From NCBI GenBank assembly GCA_017937385.1, contig JAGBDR010000041.1:1-32446 (forward strand): DNA of 32,446 nucleotides. The letters run 5' to 3'. The position numbers and the translations under genes are program-made. This stretch comes from Parabacteroides sp. Its GTDB lineage: Bacteria; Bacteroidota; Bacteroidia; Bacteroidales; Tannerellaceae. The notes under the pieces are model-generated. The model searched no databases. It saw nothing but the letters and a program-made list of their open reading frames with translations, and had not been told where the DNA came from. Positions 9,334 to 18,205 of this stretch are shown one piece after another. Each line of letters opens with the position of its first letter. Position 1 is the stretch's first letter.

Positions 9334-9761
9334 AAACAGGCGGCAAATTCCTTTTTTGAATATTCGGAAACATAGCCGTATTGTTTTGCTACAAGCGATT
9401 CTCCGGAAGTTCAGCCTTTTCACAAAGGTAGGATTTCCGGCTTTTCATTAACAAAAAAAGCTGTTTTCCCGATTTCTTGCCGACTGCGTTTTACCGGTTG
9501 TTCAGATATACCGGCTTTTAAGAGAAAAAAGTCAGATCCGAATCGTCCAAAATTTCTTTCAAAATAGAAAAACACGAAAATTGGGGATATTGTCATTTTT
9601 AACTATTTGCTCCCCAGGTCGTCCGAGGTGACTCTCTGCATCGACTGCCGTCTGAATGTTATATCCGACACAAAAACCCTCGTTTGTCTTCATCAGTTGC
9701 GAATTGTGTATTTTTTTTAGGGAAAAGGTCCGAAATGGACAATAATTAAATGTATCGATTC

Positions 9762-9792
9762 TTTGCTTGTTACCTACAGTCGGTTAATTTTG
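9762..9792 (+). promoter_or_regulatory. Promoter of the phosphodiesterase gene
   Basis: TTTG (9762-9765), a 19-bp spacer and TAATTTTG (9785-9792) match the Bacteroidota sigma-70 promoter consensus (-33 TTTG, -7 TAnnTTTG). Transcription would begin near 9799, leaving a leader of about 33 nt before the ATG at 9832. This also argues against the in-frame TTG at 9763 as a start. Confidence 0.7.
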
Positions 9793-9831
9793 AAACATCA
9801 AACTTGTTTCAAGGAAAATAGTATAGTTATC

Positions 9832-10779
9832 ATGAAAAATTCAAGAAGAACATTTTTTAAACAGGGGCTTGCAAGTGCGTTGGTTTTAGGATCGGCATCT
9901 CTTTCTACGCCTGTAGTTGCAATGACGAATAAGGTTGGCAAAGTGAATGTCAAGCGTGTGGTACTGATATCTCTCGATGGAATCTGTGTGGAAGGATTCC
10001 TGAAAGCAAAAACACCGAACTTAGATGCGTTGCTGGCTGAAGGTTCTCTTTCGCTCGATACACGGGTGGTTATGCCTTCGGTAACGTTGCCTAATTGGAC
10101 AAGCCATCTGACGGGAAGCGGTCCGGAGCAACATGGAGTTGTCGACAATAGTTGGGAAATCTCCCAATTCAAACTACCAGCCATCCAAACAGACGATGAC
10201 GGCTATTATCCGTCTGTATTTAAAATCCTGAAAGATGCAGTCCCGCAAATGAAGACCGCTTTTTACTATAATTGGATCAATTTGTTTTATCCTTATAATA
10301 AGAAGTATTTGGATGAAGTCAGCTATTTGGAACAAGATGCTTATGTCCCGAATTATGAAAAAGCATTCTCATTCCTGAAAGCGAATAGAGAAAATCCTAC
10401 TTTGGTTTTCCTTTATTCCGTGCATACCGATCATGCCGGCCATAAGCATAAATGGATGTCTCCGGAATATATAAAATCAATCGAAGAAGCGGATGTCGAG
10501 ATCGGAAAGTTTCTTGAAAATATGAAACGGGACGGTTTGTATAAAGACACTCATTTTATGTTCCTCTCGGATCATGGAGGTATTGAGTATGGGCATGGAG
10601 GAGTCACCACGAATGAGATGATTGTCCCTTGGGGAATCACCGGTCCCGGAATACGGAAAGGATTTAAAATTACGGAACCGAATAATACGGTAAATACGGC
10701 AGCTACGATTCTCCGTCTGTTTCATGTTGAGATTCCTTTGTCTTGGACGGGAGAAGTCGTAAGTTCTATTTTCAAATAA
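9832..10779 (+). CDS. Secreted type I phosphodiesterase / nucleotide pyrophosphatase (alkaline phosphatase superfamily)
   Basis: This 315-residue protein opens with a Tat-like signal (KNSRRTFFKQG followed by a hydrophobic stretch). The mature part shows the metal-dependent phosphodiesterase fold: ISLDGI near the N-terminus (first metal aspartate), MPSVTLPNWTSHLTG (nucleophile threonine region), VHTDHAGH (Asp/His metal ligands), LSDHGG (Asp-His pair) and a late GHGG. It is expected to cleave phosphodiester or phosphomonoester bonds in the periplasm or on the surface. A strong promoter lies upstream. The next gene, also a phosphoesterase-type fold, starts 69 bp downstream, so the two may act together. 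The natural substrate is unknown. Confidence 0.87.
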   Translation: MKNSRRTFFKQGLASALVLGSASLSTPVVAMTNKVGKVNVKRVVLISLDGICVEGFLKAKTPNLDALLAEGSLSLDTRVVMPSVTLPNWTSHLTGSGPEQHGVVDNSWEISQFKLPAIQTDDDGYYPSVFKILKDAVPQMKTAFYYNWINLFYPYNKKYLDEVSYLEQDAYVPNYEKAFSFLKANRENPTLVFLYSVHTDHAGHKHKWMSPEYIKSIEEADVEIGKFLENMKRDGLYKDTHFMFLSDHGGIEYGHGGVTTNEMIVPWGITGPGIRKGFKITEPNNTVNTAATILRLFHVEIPLSWTGEVVSSIFK

Positions 10780-10848
10780 GTCGTTTTTAGTCCATCCACC
10801 CACACGTGAAGACAAACATACGTACAAACATCTAAATAGAATCGATTG

Positions 10849-11850
10849 ATGAAAACATCCGCTATCATTACCTGTGTCGTAGAGACGCACGGCCGTGCGT
10901 CTCTACCCCTTTTAATTGTGCTTTTTCTACATTTACTATGTTCTTGTTCCGTAAAGGAACAGGAACAGTCGCTCACCGTTCTCTCTTGGAATGTCTGGCA
11001 TGCCGGCCACTCGGAAGCCTACGGACAGAAAGCGTGCGACAACGTAATCGGAATCCTGAAAAAAAGCGAGGCCGACGTAATCCTAATGGTCGAGACTTAC
11101 GGGGCGGCACCCATGGTCGCCGACTCGTTGGGCTACCACTATCACCTGATATCCAGTAACCTCTGTATATACAGCCGCTATCCGATCGTCAAAGAATACA
11201 GTTTCCCGGACCAGATCGGGACATTCAACTTCGGAGGCGTGGAGATTGACATGGACGGGACAAAGGTCCGCCTGTTCGACACCTGGCTACATTATCTCCC
11301 CGATGCCCGCTTAGTACCGACCGATAAGCCCGAAGCCGAGATTTTAGCTTGGGACGATGCCGGCACACGCGACGACGAAATCCGCAAAATCCTTTCCGTC
11401 CTGCAACCAATGATCGCCGAATCAGACAGCATCCCCCTGATCATGGGAGGCGATTTCAACAGCTATTCACACCTGGATTGGACCGAAGCGACCCGCAACC
11501 TATACAATCATGGGGGCGCGGTTGTGGGCTGGACCGTATCCAAAGAACTGGAAAACGCCCGTTTCAAGGATAGTTTCCGAGAAATCAACCCGGACCCAGT
11601 CCAGCACATCGGAACCACCTGGCTGAGCGATGTCGATTCGTTGGAAAGTAGAGACACACAGCCGTGCGTCTCTACTCACAACCGGCAAGACCGTATCGAC
11701 TTCATCTATTACAAAGGCAAGAACATACAGGCTACCGCATCGGAATGCTACGACCAGAATCTGGGCGAAACATTCTCATTCAAAGGCGAAGACTTCTTCT
11801 ATGCCTCCGACCATGGGTTTGTGTTGACGACTTTTAAGATTAAAAGATAA
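10849..11850 (+). CDS. Endonuclease/exonuclease/phosphatase-family lipoprotein
   Basis: This 333-residue protein has the Mg-dependent EEP (DNase I-like) fold: VLSWNVWHAG (Asn), MVETYG (Glu), GGDFNSY (Asp, Asn), DRIDFIYY and the terminal ASDHGFVLTTF (Asp-His pair). The N-terminus is hydrophobic and ends in LLCSCS, which could be a lipobox, so it is probably an exported phosphoesterase rather than a DNA-repair enzyme. The ATG at 10849 is preferred over the adjacent TTG at 10846. Two copies of the 28-bp palindrome lie inside it in frame, one within the signal peptide (encoding VETHGRASL) and one just before DRIDFIYY (encoding RDTQPCVST). Confidence 0.87.
   Translation: MKTSAIITCVVETHGRASLPLLIVLFLHLLCSCSVKEQEQSLTVLSWNVWHAGHSEAYGQKACDNVIGILKKSEADVILMVETYGAAPMVADSLGYHYHLISSNLCIYSRYPIVKEYSFPDQIGTFNFGGVEIDMDGTKVRLFDTWLHYLPDARLVPTDKPEAEILAWDDAGTRDDEIRKILSVLQPMIAESDSIPLIMGGDFNSYSHLDWTEATRNLYNHGGAVVGWTVSKELENARFKDSFREINPDPVQHIGTTWLSDVDSLESRDTQPCVSTHNRQDRIDFIYYKGKNIQATASECYDQNLGETFSFKGEDFFYASDHGFVLTTFKIKR
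10879..10906. repeat. 28-bp palindromic element, copy B (signal peptide of EEP gene)
   Basis: This is a perfect 28-bp palindrome made of GTAGAGACGCACGG and its reverse complement. It is read as GTA GAG ACG CAC GGC CGT GCG and so on, giving VETHGRAS, and it separates the charged start of the signal peptide from its hydrophobic core. Confidence 0.9.
11648..11675. repeat. 28-bp palindromic element, copy C (second copy in EEP gene)
   Basis: The sequence matches the other copies at 26 of 28 positions; both changes are G to A in the left arm. It is read in the SRDTQPCVST frame, different from copy B. It lies in a loop just before the conserved DRIDFIYY strand. Confidence 0.85.
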
Positions 11851-11922
11851 TCTAATGGTATAATAAATATAATTGCGATTATATGAGGTACCAATTTGAT
11901 TTAGAAACTTAATACCTGATTC

Positions 11923-14709
11923 ATGCGACGAACAAACATTTACCTTCTGGCAGCAGGCCTCCTGATGTGCCTGTTTGCCTGTAAAAACAGTCCCTCCCGC
12001 ATTTCTTTGGCGGGGGAATGGGAATTTGCATTGGACAGTACCGACACCGGCATAGACGAAAACTGGGCCAAACAGCATTTCAAGCACACGATCCAGTTGC
12101 CCGGAACCACCGATGATGCCGGATACGGAACGCCCAACTCATTGAAACCGTCTATCCAAAAACCGCAAGTCCTCCACCTGACCCGCAAAAACAGGTATGT
12201 CGGACCGGCCTGGTACAGCAAAGAAGTCGATATTCCCTCCAGTTGGAAAGACAAGACGATCGAACTCAAACTGGAACGGGTCATCTGGCAGACTGCCGTC
12301 TGGGTAGATGGAAAACCCATCAACGGCAGACAAGAAAGCCTGGTTACTCCGCATCTGTACGACCTGACGGAACAGTTGACTCCCGGCAGACACACCCTCA
12401 CGATCCGCGTCGATAACCGGAAACGATATGATATCATGGCAGGCGACATGGCACATGCCTATACCGACGAGACACAGATCATGTGGAACGGGATCATCGG
12501 AGAAATATCCCTGACCGCCAAAGATGCCGTTTCCATCCGCAATCTACAGGCCTATCCGGACCTAAAAAACAAGATTGTATGGATAAGATGCAATATCGAC
12601 AATGCAAGAGCTGATACAACCGCTTCTTTGTCGGTCTGCATCAGCAAGGACAAGCTGCACCGATCGATGAAACAGCCTATTGACCTTCAACCGGGAGAAA
12701 ACAGCATCGATTTACTTTGCGATATACCCGGCGAGCCTCAGCTCTGGAACGAGTTCTCACCCAACCTCTATACGCTCCAGGCTTCCATTGAGACAGATCT
12801 GTACCAAGATTCCAAGGAGATCAAATTCGGTTTTCGGGACTTGAGAAAAGACGGGGCGGCCTTGATGTTGAACGACCGGAAGATCTTCCTCAGAGGGACA
12901 TTGGAATGCTGCATATTCCCGCTTACCGGATATCCCCCGATGGAACACGCCGGTTGGACGAAGGTCTTCACGACCGCCCGCGAATGGGGATTGAACCACC
13001 TCCGTTTCCACTCCTGGTGCCCCCCGGAAGCGGCGTTCGAAGTGGCTGACTCGCTCGGCTTCTACCTCCAGGTGGAGCTCCCGCTCTGGTCGACCAACCT
13101 GACCGAGGATGAACGTGCCCCCTATCTATACGCCGAGGCGGACCGTATTTTGGAAACATACGGCAACCATCCGTCGTTCTGCCTGCTCAGCTTGGGTAAC
13201 GAACTCCAGTATGACTTCGAGTTCTTAGGCTCGCTCCTGAACCATGTCAAGGCGAAAGACCCGCGCCACCTCTACACCACCACCTCCTTTACGTTCGAAC
13301 GGGGACACGGCGATTGGCCGGAAACGGATGACGATTTCTTCATCACCCAATGGACAAAAAAAGGATGGGTGCGCGGCCAGGGCGTGTTCAACGCAGAACC
13401 GCCCCGGTTCGACAAAGACTATTCCGCCTCGGTCGAAGGAATGAAGGTTCCGCTCATCACTCATGAAGTAGGGCAATATGCCGTCTATCCCGACCTGAAA
13501 GAGATCGAGAAATATACCGGTGTACTGGACCCGCTCAACTTCAAAGGCGTAAAGGAAGACCTTGAAAAGAAGGGGCTGGCCGACAAGGCAGACGACTACC
13601 TGATGGCAACCGGCAAACTGGCCGCCTTGCTCTACAAAGAAGAGATCGAAAGAGCGATGAAAACTCCGGGAATCAGCGGTATCCAACTGCTCGACCTGCA
13701 TGACTTCCCCGGCCAGGGAACGGCGCTTGTCGGGCTGTTGAATGCTTTCTGGGAAAGCAAGGGCGTCACGGAGGCGGCCACGTTCCGCCAAGCTTGCGCT
13801 CCGGTAACCCCGTTGGCCCGTTTTGCCAAAGCGACCTATACATCCGACGAAGCGTTTGAAGCCGCCATCGAAATCGTAAACTACAGCGACAAGGCGATCG
13901 AGAATGCCGTTATCGGCTGGAAATTGGTCGACCGGGACGGACAGGCGGTTGCGCAGGGAGAATTTCCGGCACGTTCGCTGCCCGTCGGCGAGAACAGCCT
14001 TGCCGGAGACATCCGCTGCCCGCTGGACGCGATCACGGAAGCCAAGGAACTGACTTTGTCGGCTACCTTGAAAGGGAGTGAGTACACCAACGAGTGGAAG
14101 ATATGGGTATACCCAGCATCCCTGACCGTCGACAAAGGGGACATCGTCGTCACAGACCGTTTCGCCACTGCCGAAAAAGCCTTGCAGGAGGGGAAAAAGG
14201 TGCTCTTCAATCCGCCTTACAAATCCTTGAAAGGGCTGGAAGGGAAGTTCGTCCCTGTATTCTGGAGCCCGGTACACTTCCCCAAGCAAGCCGGCACGAT
14301 GGGATTACTGCTCGACCCGGCCCACCCGGCATTCGCCCACTTCCCGACCGACAGCCATACCGACTGGCAATGGTGGCGGCTCACAACACAGTCAAAAACA
14401 CTCTGTATCGACAGCCTGTATACCGAAGTTACACCCCTCATCGAATGTGTGGACAACTTCGCCAACAACCGCCGCCTGACCAATCTGTTCGAAACCAACT
14501 GCCTGAACGGAAAGCTGATCGTATGCAGCCTGGATCTCCTCCGCGAACAGGAGAAAAATCCGGAAAAGAAACAACTGTTGTACAGTCTCATCGAATATAT
14601 GAAATCCGGTAAATTCAGTCCGGCACGACAGGTCTCTCCCACTGCAATCCGGGCGTTCCTGACTTCCGGACAGACCCGTTCACGAGAGAAATCCGAATCG
14701 ATTTACTGA
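11923..14709 (+). CDS. GH2-like glycoside hydrolase lipoprotein
   Basis: This 928-residue exported protein has a lipoprotein signal ending LFAC (Cys20). SLAGEWEFALD and the following ~170 residues form the GH2 sugar-binding domain (WYSKEVDIPSSW, VWVDGKPING). An Ig-like domain comes next, then a barrel with LNHLRFHSWCPPEAAFEVADSLG and SLGNELQ, whose NE is the expected acid/base. ITHEVGQYAVYPDL is a likely nucleophile site. The last ~200 residues include beta-sandwich and mixed alpha/beta segments. It is about the usual size for Bacteroidota GH2 enzymes. It sits 22 bp upstream of another glycosidase-like gene, so the pair probably acts on one glycan. The sugar specificity is not determinable. 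Confidence 0.85.
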   Translation: MRRTNIYLLAAGLLMCLFACKNSPSRISLAGEWEFALDSTDTGIDENWAKQHFKHTIQLPGTTDDAGYGTPNSLKPSIQKPQVLHLTRKNRYVGPAWYSKEVDIPSSWKDKTIELKLERVIWQTAVWVDGKPINGRQESLVTPHLYDLTEQLTPGRHTLTIRVDNRKRYDIMAGDMAHAYTDETQIMWNGIIGEISLTAKDAVSIRNLQAYPDLKNKIVWIRCNIDNARADTTASLSVCISKDKLHRSMKQPIDLQPGENSIDLLCDIPGEPQLWNEFSPNLYTLQASIETDLYQDSKEIKFGFRDLRKDGAALMLNDRKIFLRGTLECCIFPLTGYPPMEHAGWTKVFTTAREWGLNHLRFHSWCPPEAAFEVADSLGFYLQVELPLWSTNLTEDERAPYLYAEADRILETYGNHPSFCLLSLGNELQYDFEFLGSLLNHVKAKDPRHLYTTTSFTFERGHGDWPETDDDFFITQWTKKGWVRGQGVFNAEPPRFDKDYSASVEGMKVPLITHEVGQYAVYPDLKEIEKYTGVLDPLNFKGVKEDLEKKGLADKADDYLMATGKLAALLYKEEIERAMKTPGISGIQLLDLHDFPGQGTALVGLLNAFWESKGVTEAATFRQACAPVTPLARFAKATYTSDEAFEAAIEIVNYSDKAIENAVIGWKLVDRDGQAVAQGEFPARSLPVGENSLAGDIRCPLDAITEAKELTLSATLKGSEYTNEWKIWVYPASLTVDKGDIVVTDRFATAEKALQEGKKVLFNPPYKSLKGLEGKFVPVFWSPVHFPKQAGTMGLLLDPAHPAFAHFPTDSHTDWQWWRLTTQSKTLCIDSLYTEVTPLIECVDNFANNRRLTNLFETNCLNGKLIVCSLDLLREQEKNPEKKQLLYSLIEYMKSGKFSPARQVSPTAIRAFLTSGQTRSREKSESIY

Positions 14710-14731
14710 TGCACAAAAAATATTCCATATC

Positions 14732-16396
14732 ATGAACAAACGTAAACTACACCTGTTGCTCGCAGCAACAACTCTGATCCCCCTCTCACTGACCGCCCAG
14801 ATCACAGAGAGGGAACGTCCTGCAGAGTGGGACCAACTCATAACAGGCGGACGCTACATGGACCGTTTCGAGGCCATGCCCGAAGGAAAGCTCTCCAAAG
14901 ACACATGGGGAGCTGACAGCGTACGCCCCCGGTATATCGACAACGGTATCGAACACCCCGGCATCTCTTTCTGGGGAGGCAACATCCTGCAAACACCCGA
15001 CCGCAAATACCACCTGTTCGTATGCGGATGGCCGGAAAGCGCTCCCAAAGGACACATGGAATGGCCCAATTCGACCGTCTATCATGCAACCAGCGACCAC
15101 CTGCACGGCCCTTTCGCCATCCAGGACACCATCGGGAAGGGACACAACCCGGAGGCATTCGTCCTCAACGACAGCCGGATCGTCGTATATGTCATCGGTG
15201 GATATTACATAGCCGACCAAGTCAACGGTCCCTGGCAATACAAACAGTTCACGTTCAATCCTCGCGACCGGAAGATCATCGAAGGACTGAGCAACCTCAG
15301 CTTTGCCAAAAGGCAGGACGGCTCCTACCTGATGATCTGCCGGGGCGGAGGCATCTGGATCAGCCAAGACGGTACGGCCCCCTACGAACAGCTCACCGAC
15401 AAGCGGGTTTATCCGCCGGTCAAAGGCGAATTCGAAGACCCGGTCATCTGGCGCGATTCCCTGCAATACCACCTGATTGTGAATGACTGGCTGGGACGCA
15501 TCGCGTTCTACCAACGCTCCAAAGACGGCATCCACTGGGTGACGGAACAGGGGGAAGCCTACGTGCCCGGGATCTCTTTCCACCGGGACGGGCGGGTCGA
15601 ACACTGGTTCAAATACGAACGCCCGAAAGTCTTCCAGGACAAACAGGGGCGTGTCGAACAGATGAACTTCGCCGTAATCGATACCATCAAGTGGGAGGAC
15701 CACGGCAACGACAATCACAGTTCGAAAAATATCTGCATCCCGATGAACAAAGGCATGTTGTTGTCCGTCCTGAACCAAGAGCCGATAACGGCCTCCACCG
15801 GAACCATCCGGGTCAAGGTCCTCGCCGAAAAAGGCTTCAATCCGGCCCGGGACATCGACGTCTCCTCCTTGCGGTTCGGTTCGTACAACGAAGTGAACTT
15901 CGGACGGGGAAGCCGGGTGATCCGGACCGAGAAATCCGGAAAAGACCTGATCCTCACGTTCGACGGACAGGGGAGCGGCATCACGCCGGATGAATTCGCC
16001 CCTAAAATGATCGGAAAAGACAAGAAAGGGAAAATGCTGTTCGGTTACGCAAGCCTGCCGTATGTCGATTACAAGCCGGCCTTACTCTCCAGCCTATGCC
16101 CCGTCTATCGGAAAGACAAAAACGAAGTCAGGGTCAAAATCCAGAACTTCGGACTTTCAGCCTCCCAAGAGGCCACAATCGAAATCAGACAGAACGGGAC
16201 AAGCATGGGAAGCCGGAAAGTGAAAGCGCTCAAGCCGTATGAGAAAACAGAGCTGGCCTTTACTCCCCAACAGGGAGAATGGGCGGACAAGGCCGATTAC
16301 CAAGTCCTGTTCCTCCGGGACGGCCAGGTGGTAGAAACAAACGACTTCACCATGCCATCCCAGGACACAGCCCATTCAACATCGAAACACAATTAG
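14732..16396 (+). CDS. Secreted beta-propeller glycosidase-like protein (GH43/GH117-like fold)
   Basis: This 554-residue protein has a Sec signal peptide (MNKRKLHLLLAATTLIPLSLTAQ). The repeated W/G-rich strand motifs (GISFWGGNILQTPDRKYHLFVCGW, GKGHNPEAFVLNDSRIVVYVIGGYY, EFEDPVIWRDSLQYHLIVNDW, YERPKVFQDKQGRVEQMNFAVID) suggest a five-bladed beta-propeller as in GH43, GH117 and relatives. The acidic residues in GEFEDPVIW resemble catalytic positions of those families. The last ~110 residues form a beta domain. It follows the GH2-like gene by 22 bp and is likely co-transcribed. I cannot assign a GH family or substrate. Confidence 0.75.
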   Translation: MNKRKLHLLLAATTLIPLSLTAQITERERPAEWDQLITGGRYMDRFEAMPEGKLSKDTWGADSVRPRYIDNGIEHPGISFWGGNILQTPDRKYHLFVCGWPESAPKGHMEWPNSTVYHATSDHLHGPFAIQDTIGKGHNPEAFVLNDSRIVVYVIGGYYIADQVNGPWQYKQFTFNPRDRKIIEGLSNLSFAKRQDGSYLMICRGGGIWISQDGTAPYEQLTDKRVYPPVKGEFEDPVIWRDSLQYHLIVNDWLGRIAFYQRSKDGIHWVTEQGEAYVPGISFHRDGRVEHWFKYERPKVFQDKQGRVEQMNFAVIDTIKWEDHGNDNHSSKNICIPMNKGMLLSVLNQEPITASTGTIRVKVLAEKGFNPARDIDVSSLRFGSYNEVNFGRGSRVIRTEKSGKDLILTFDGQGSGITPDEFAPKMIGKDKKGKMLFGYASLPYVDYKPALLSSLCPVYRKDKNEVRVKIQNFGLSASQEATIEIRQNGTSMGSRKVKALKPYEKTELAFTPQQGEWADKADYQVLFLRDGQVVETNDFTMPSQDTAHSTSKHN

Positions 16397-16465
16397 GTTT
16401 TGCTACGATGACGCTGGACCATCAATATTATCTATTGCCCTATAGAAATATTCTACATCGGAAAA

Positions 16466-16497
16466 TTGTCGTCTGACTAAACATTTTCCTACCTTTG
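16466..16497 (+). promoter_or_regulatory. Rubrerythrin promoter
   Basis: TTG (16466-16468), a 21-bp spacer and TACCTTTG (16490-16497) match the Bacteroidota -33/-7 consensus. The start codon follows 60 bp later at 16558, which leaves a leader of about 50 nt. I see no terminator between it and the preceding glycosidase-like gene. Confidence 0.65.
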
Positions 16498-16557
16498 AAT
16501 GTTGTTTATTCAAAACGATAGAACAAACTTATTTTATATCATACATAAATTAGCATT

Positions 16558-17136
16558 ATGGAAAAAAGTATTAAAGGTACTCGTACCGAGCAGAATCTGC
16601 TGAAATCGTTTGCCGGCGAATCGCAGGCAAGAAACCGTTACACATTCTTTGCAAGCGTGGCCAAAAAAGAAGGATATGAACAGATTGCAGGTGTATTCAC
16701 GGAAACGGCCGAACAGGAAAAGGAACATGCCAAACGTTTCTTCAAGTTCCTTGAAGGGGGCATGGTGGAGATCACCGCTACTTATCCTGCCGGCGTGATC
16801 GGGACAACGGCTGAAAACCTGGCTGCTGCGGCTGCCGGTGAAAACGAAGAATGGTCTGACCTCTATCCGGCTTTTGCGGATATCGCAGACGAAGAAGGAT
16901 TCAAGGAAATCGCTGTCGTTTTCCGTATGATCGCTAAGGTGGAAGCCGAACACGAAAGACGTTACCGTGAGTTGTTGGCAAACGTGGAAGCAAACAAGGT
17001 GTTCGAAAAAGACGAAGAGATCTTGTGGCAGTGCCGTAATTGCGGTTTCGTATTCAAAGGCAAGAAGGCTCCGCAGAAATGTCCGGCATGTGCCCACCCG
17101 CAGGCCTATTTCGAGCCGATGAAGCAGAACTATTAA
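16558..17136 (+). CDS. rbr: Rubrerythrin
   Basis: This 192-residue cytoplasmic peroxide-reducing protein has an N-terminal ferritin-like four-helix bundle with the diiron ligands in [18 protein letters not shown] and [11 protein letters not shown]-terminal rubredoxin-like knuckle with CRNCG and [12 protein letters not shown] binds one iron. It is normal length for the family and complete. In anaerobes it reduces hydrogen peroxide using electrons from NADH-linked partners. It has its own promoter and a strong terminator and appears to be a one-gene transcript. Confidence 0.97.
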   Translation: MEKSIKGTRTEQNLLKSFAGESQARNRYTFFASVAKKEGYEQIAGVFTETAEQEKEHAKRFFKFLEGGMVEITATYPAGVIGTTAENLAAAAAGENEEWSDLYPAFADIADEEGFKEIAVVFRMIAKVEAEHERRYRELLANVEANKVFEKDEEILWQCRNCGFVFKGKKAPQKCPACAHPQAYFEPMKQNY

Positions 17137-17168
17137 TAGGTAAATTCAGATAATCTTATCTGTTTTAG

Positions 17169-17240
17169 GCACGGATTTCACGGATTATACGGTTTAATTT
17201 GATTTAAAACCGTAAAATCCGTGTGATCCGTGCTTTTTTT
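17169..17240 (+). terminator. Long-stem rho-independent terminator after rubrerythrin
   Basis: Arms 17169-17195 and 17207-17233 pair over 27 positions with three mismatches around an 11-nt A/T-rich loop, and a run of seven T follows (17234-17240). The arms contain repeated CACGGAT/ACGGATT words, as in dispersed CACGGATTTCACGGAT-type repeats seen in many bacterial genomes. It separates rubrerythrin from the export operon. Confidence 0.85.
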
Positions 17241-17297
17241 GTACGATAACCCTTATCTTTAACCCCGTTATTTAGAAAAATCAGAAGTTACCTATTG

Positions 17298-18191
17298 ATG
17301 AGCATATCGATAAGAAATCTCAATAAAGTGTATCCGAACGGAAACCATGCGCTGAAAGATGTCAACTTGGAGATACCGACGGGTATGTTCGGGCTTTTGG
17401 GACCGAACGGGGCGGGCAAGTCCACCCTGATGCGTATCTTGGTGGCTCTTATGGAGCCGACTTCGGGCGAGGTGAACATCTGCGGGTACGACCTGATGCG
17501 GCAACGCAAGAAGATACGGGGCATATTGGGATATCTGCCGCAGGATTTCCGCTTTTTTGCCAAATACAAAACGTATGAGTTTTTAGACTACGCTGCGCGT
17601 CTTTCCGGCATGAACCGGAAGTCTTTGCGGAAACAAGCGGTAGACGAGATGCTGGAAAATGTCGGGCTTTTCGATGTGCGCGACCGTTATGCCAACAAGT
17701 TGTCGGGAGGGATGAAACGTCGTCTGGGGATTGCGCAGGCGTTGATCCATCATCCGAAAGTGATTATCGTGGACGAACCTACGACGGGGCTCGATCCCGA
17801 AGAGCGGATCCGTTTCCGCAACCTCTTGTCGGAAGTCAGTGAAAACGACGTGACCATTATCCTTTCCACCCATATCGTGGGTGATATATCAAGTACGTGC
17901 AACTGCATGGCGCTTATGAACAAAGGAGAGGTCTCTTTCTACGGTTCCCCGCAGGATATGTTGAAACAGGCGGAAGGGAAAGTGTGGCGTATACGGGTGA
18001 CCGGAGACGAGCTGCATGAGGTGGATAAACGGTATCCGGTCATCTCGACGATTCCCTCCGGTACGGGTTGGGAAGTGCAGGTCGTGGCCGACGAGGTGCA
18101 GGGATATGACGCACAGTCCTATCCGCCGAACCTCGAACACGCTTACGTCTATTATATGGAAAACAAGTTGAACCGTTGGAGAAACGACTAA
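17298..18191 (+). CDS. ABC transporter ATP-binding protein
   Basis: This 297-residue cytoplasmic ATPase has Walker A GPNGAGKST (residues ~37-45), the Q-loop region LGYLPQDF, signature LSGGMKRR, Walker B VIIVDEPTTGLDP and H-loop STHIVGD. These features, with the C-terminal extension, fit the ABC-2 exporter type (CcmA-like). The ATG at 17298 is preferred over the TTG one codon earlier. The permease gene starts 14 bp downstream, so they form one transporter. The ATPase domain of the fusion protein at the operon end shares long blocks with it (TGMFGLLGPNGAGKSTLMRI and PEERIRFRNLL/PRERIRFRNLL), indicating a common origin. Confidence 0.93.
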   Translation: MSISIRNLNKVYPNGNHALKDVNLEIPTGMFGLLGPNGAGKSTLMRILVALMEPTSGEVNICGYDLMRQRKKIRGILGYLPQDFRFFAKYKTYEFLDYAARLSGMNRKSLRKQAVDEMLENVGLFDVRDRYANKLSGGMKRRLGIAQALIHHPKVIIVDEPTTGLDPEERIRFRNLLSEVSENDVTIILSTHIVGDISSTCNCMALMNKGEVSFYGSPQDMLKQAEGKVWRIRVTGDELHEVDKRYPVISTIPSGTGWEVQVVADEVQGYDAQSYPPNLEHAYVYYMENKLNRWRND

Positions 18192-18205
18192 AAGAGTTTG
18201 CTGGC

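Larger units (their letters stand above)
8807..9831. other. Gene-free kilobase between divergent genes
   Basis: No reading frame here shows recognisable protein features. Its contents are the upstream region of the broken GH2 gene (8807-~8900), an A/T-rich middle, a repeat and hairpin cluster at 9233-9333, and the promoter of the phosphodiesterase gene at 9762-9792. A 52-codon frame at 9293-9451 starts in the repeat cluster but has no independent support. Confidence 0.6.

Noticed and set aside
9293-9451. A 52-codon frame starting MKTVVTAIKTVVTA in the repeat cluster
   Set aside because: Its start is made of the 21-bp direct repeat, no promoter or family resemblance supports it, and its composition is not convincing. 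Kept as part of the repeat cluster.
13225-14289. 354-codon minus-strand frame opposite the GH2-like gene
   Set aside because: It is a shadow frame. The plus-strand gene has clear GH2 motifs and a lipoprotein signal.
18176-18205. TTG at 18176 as the start of the permease
   Set aside because: It would overlap the ATPase gene and add no recognised segment. The ATG at 18206 is 14 bp after the ATPase stop.
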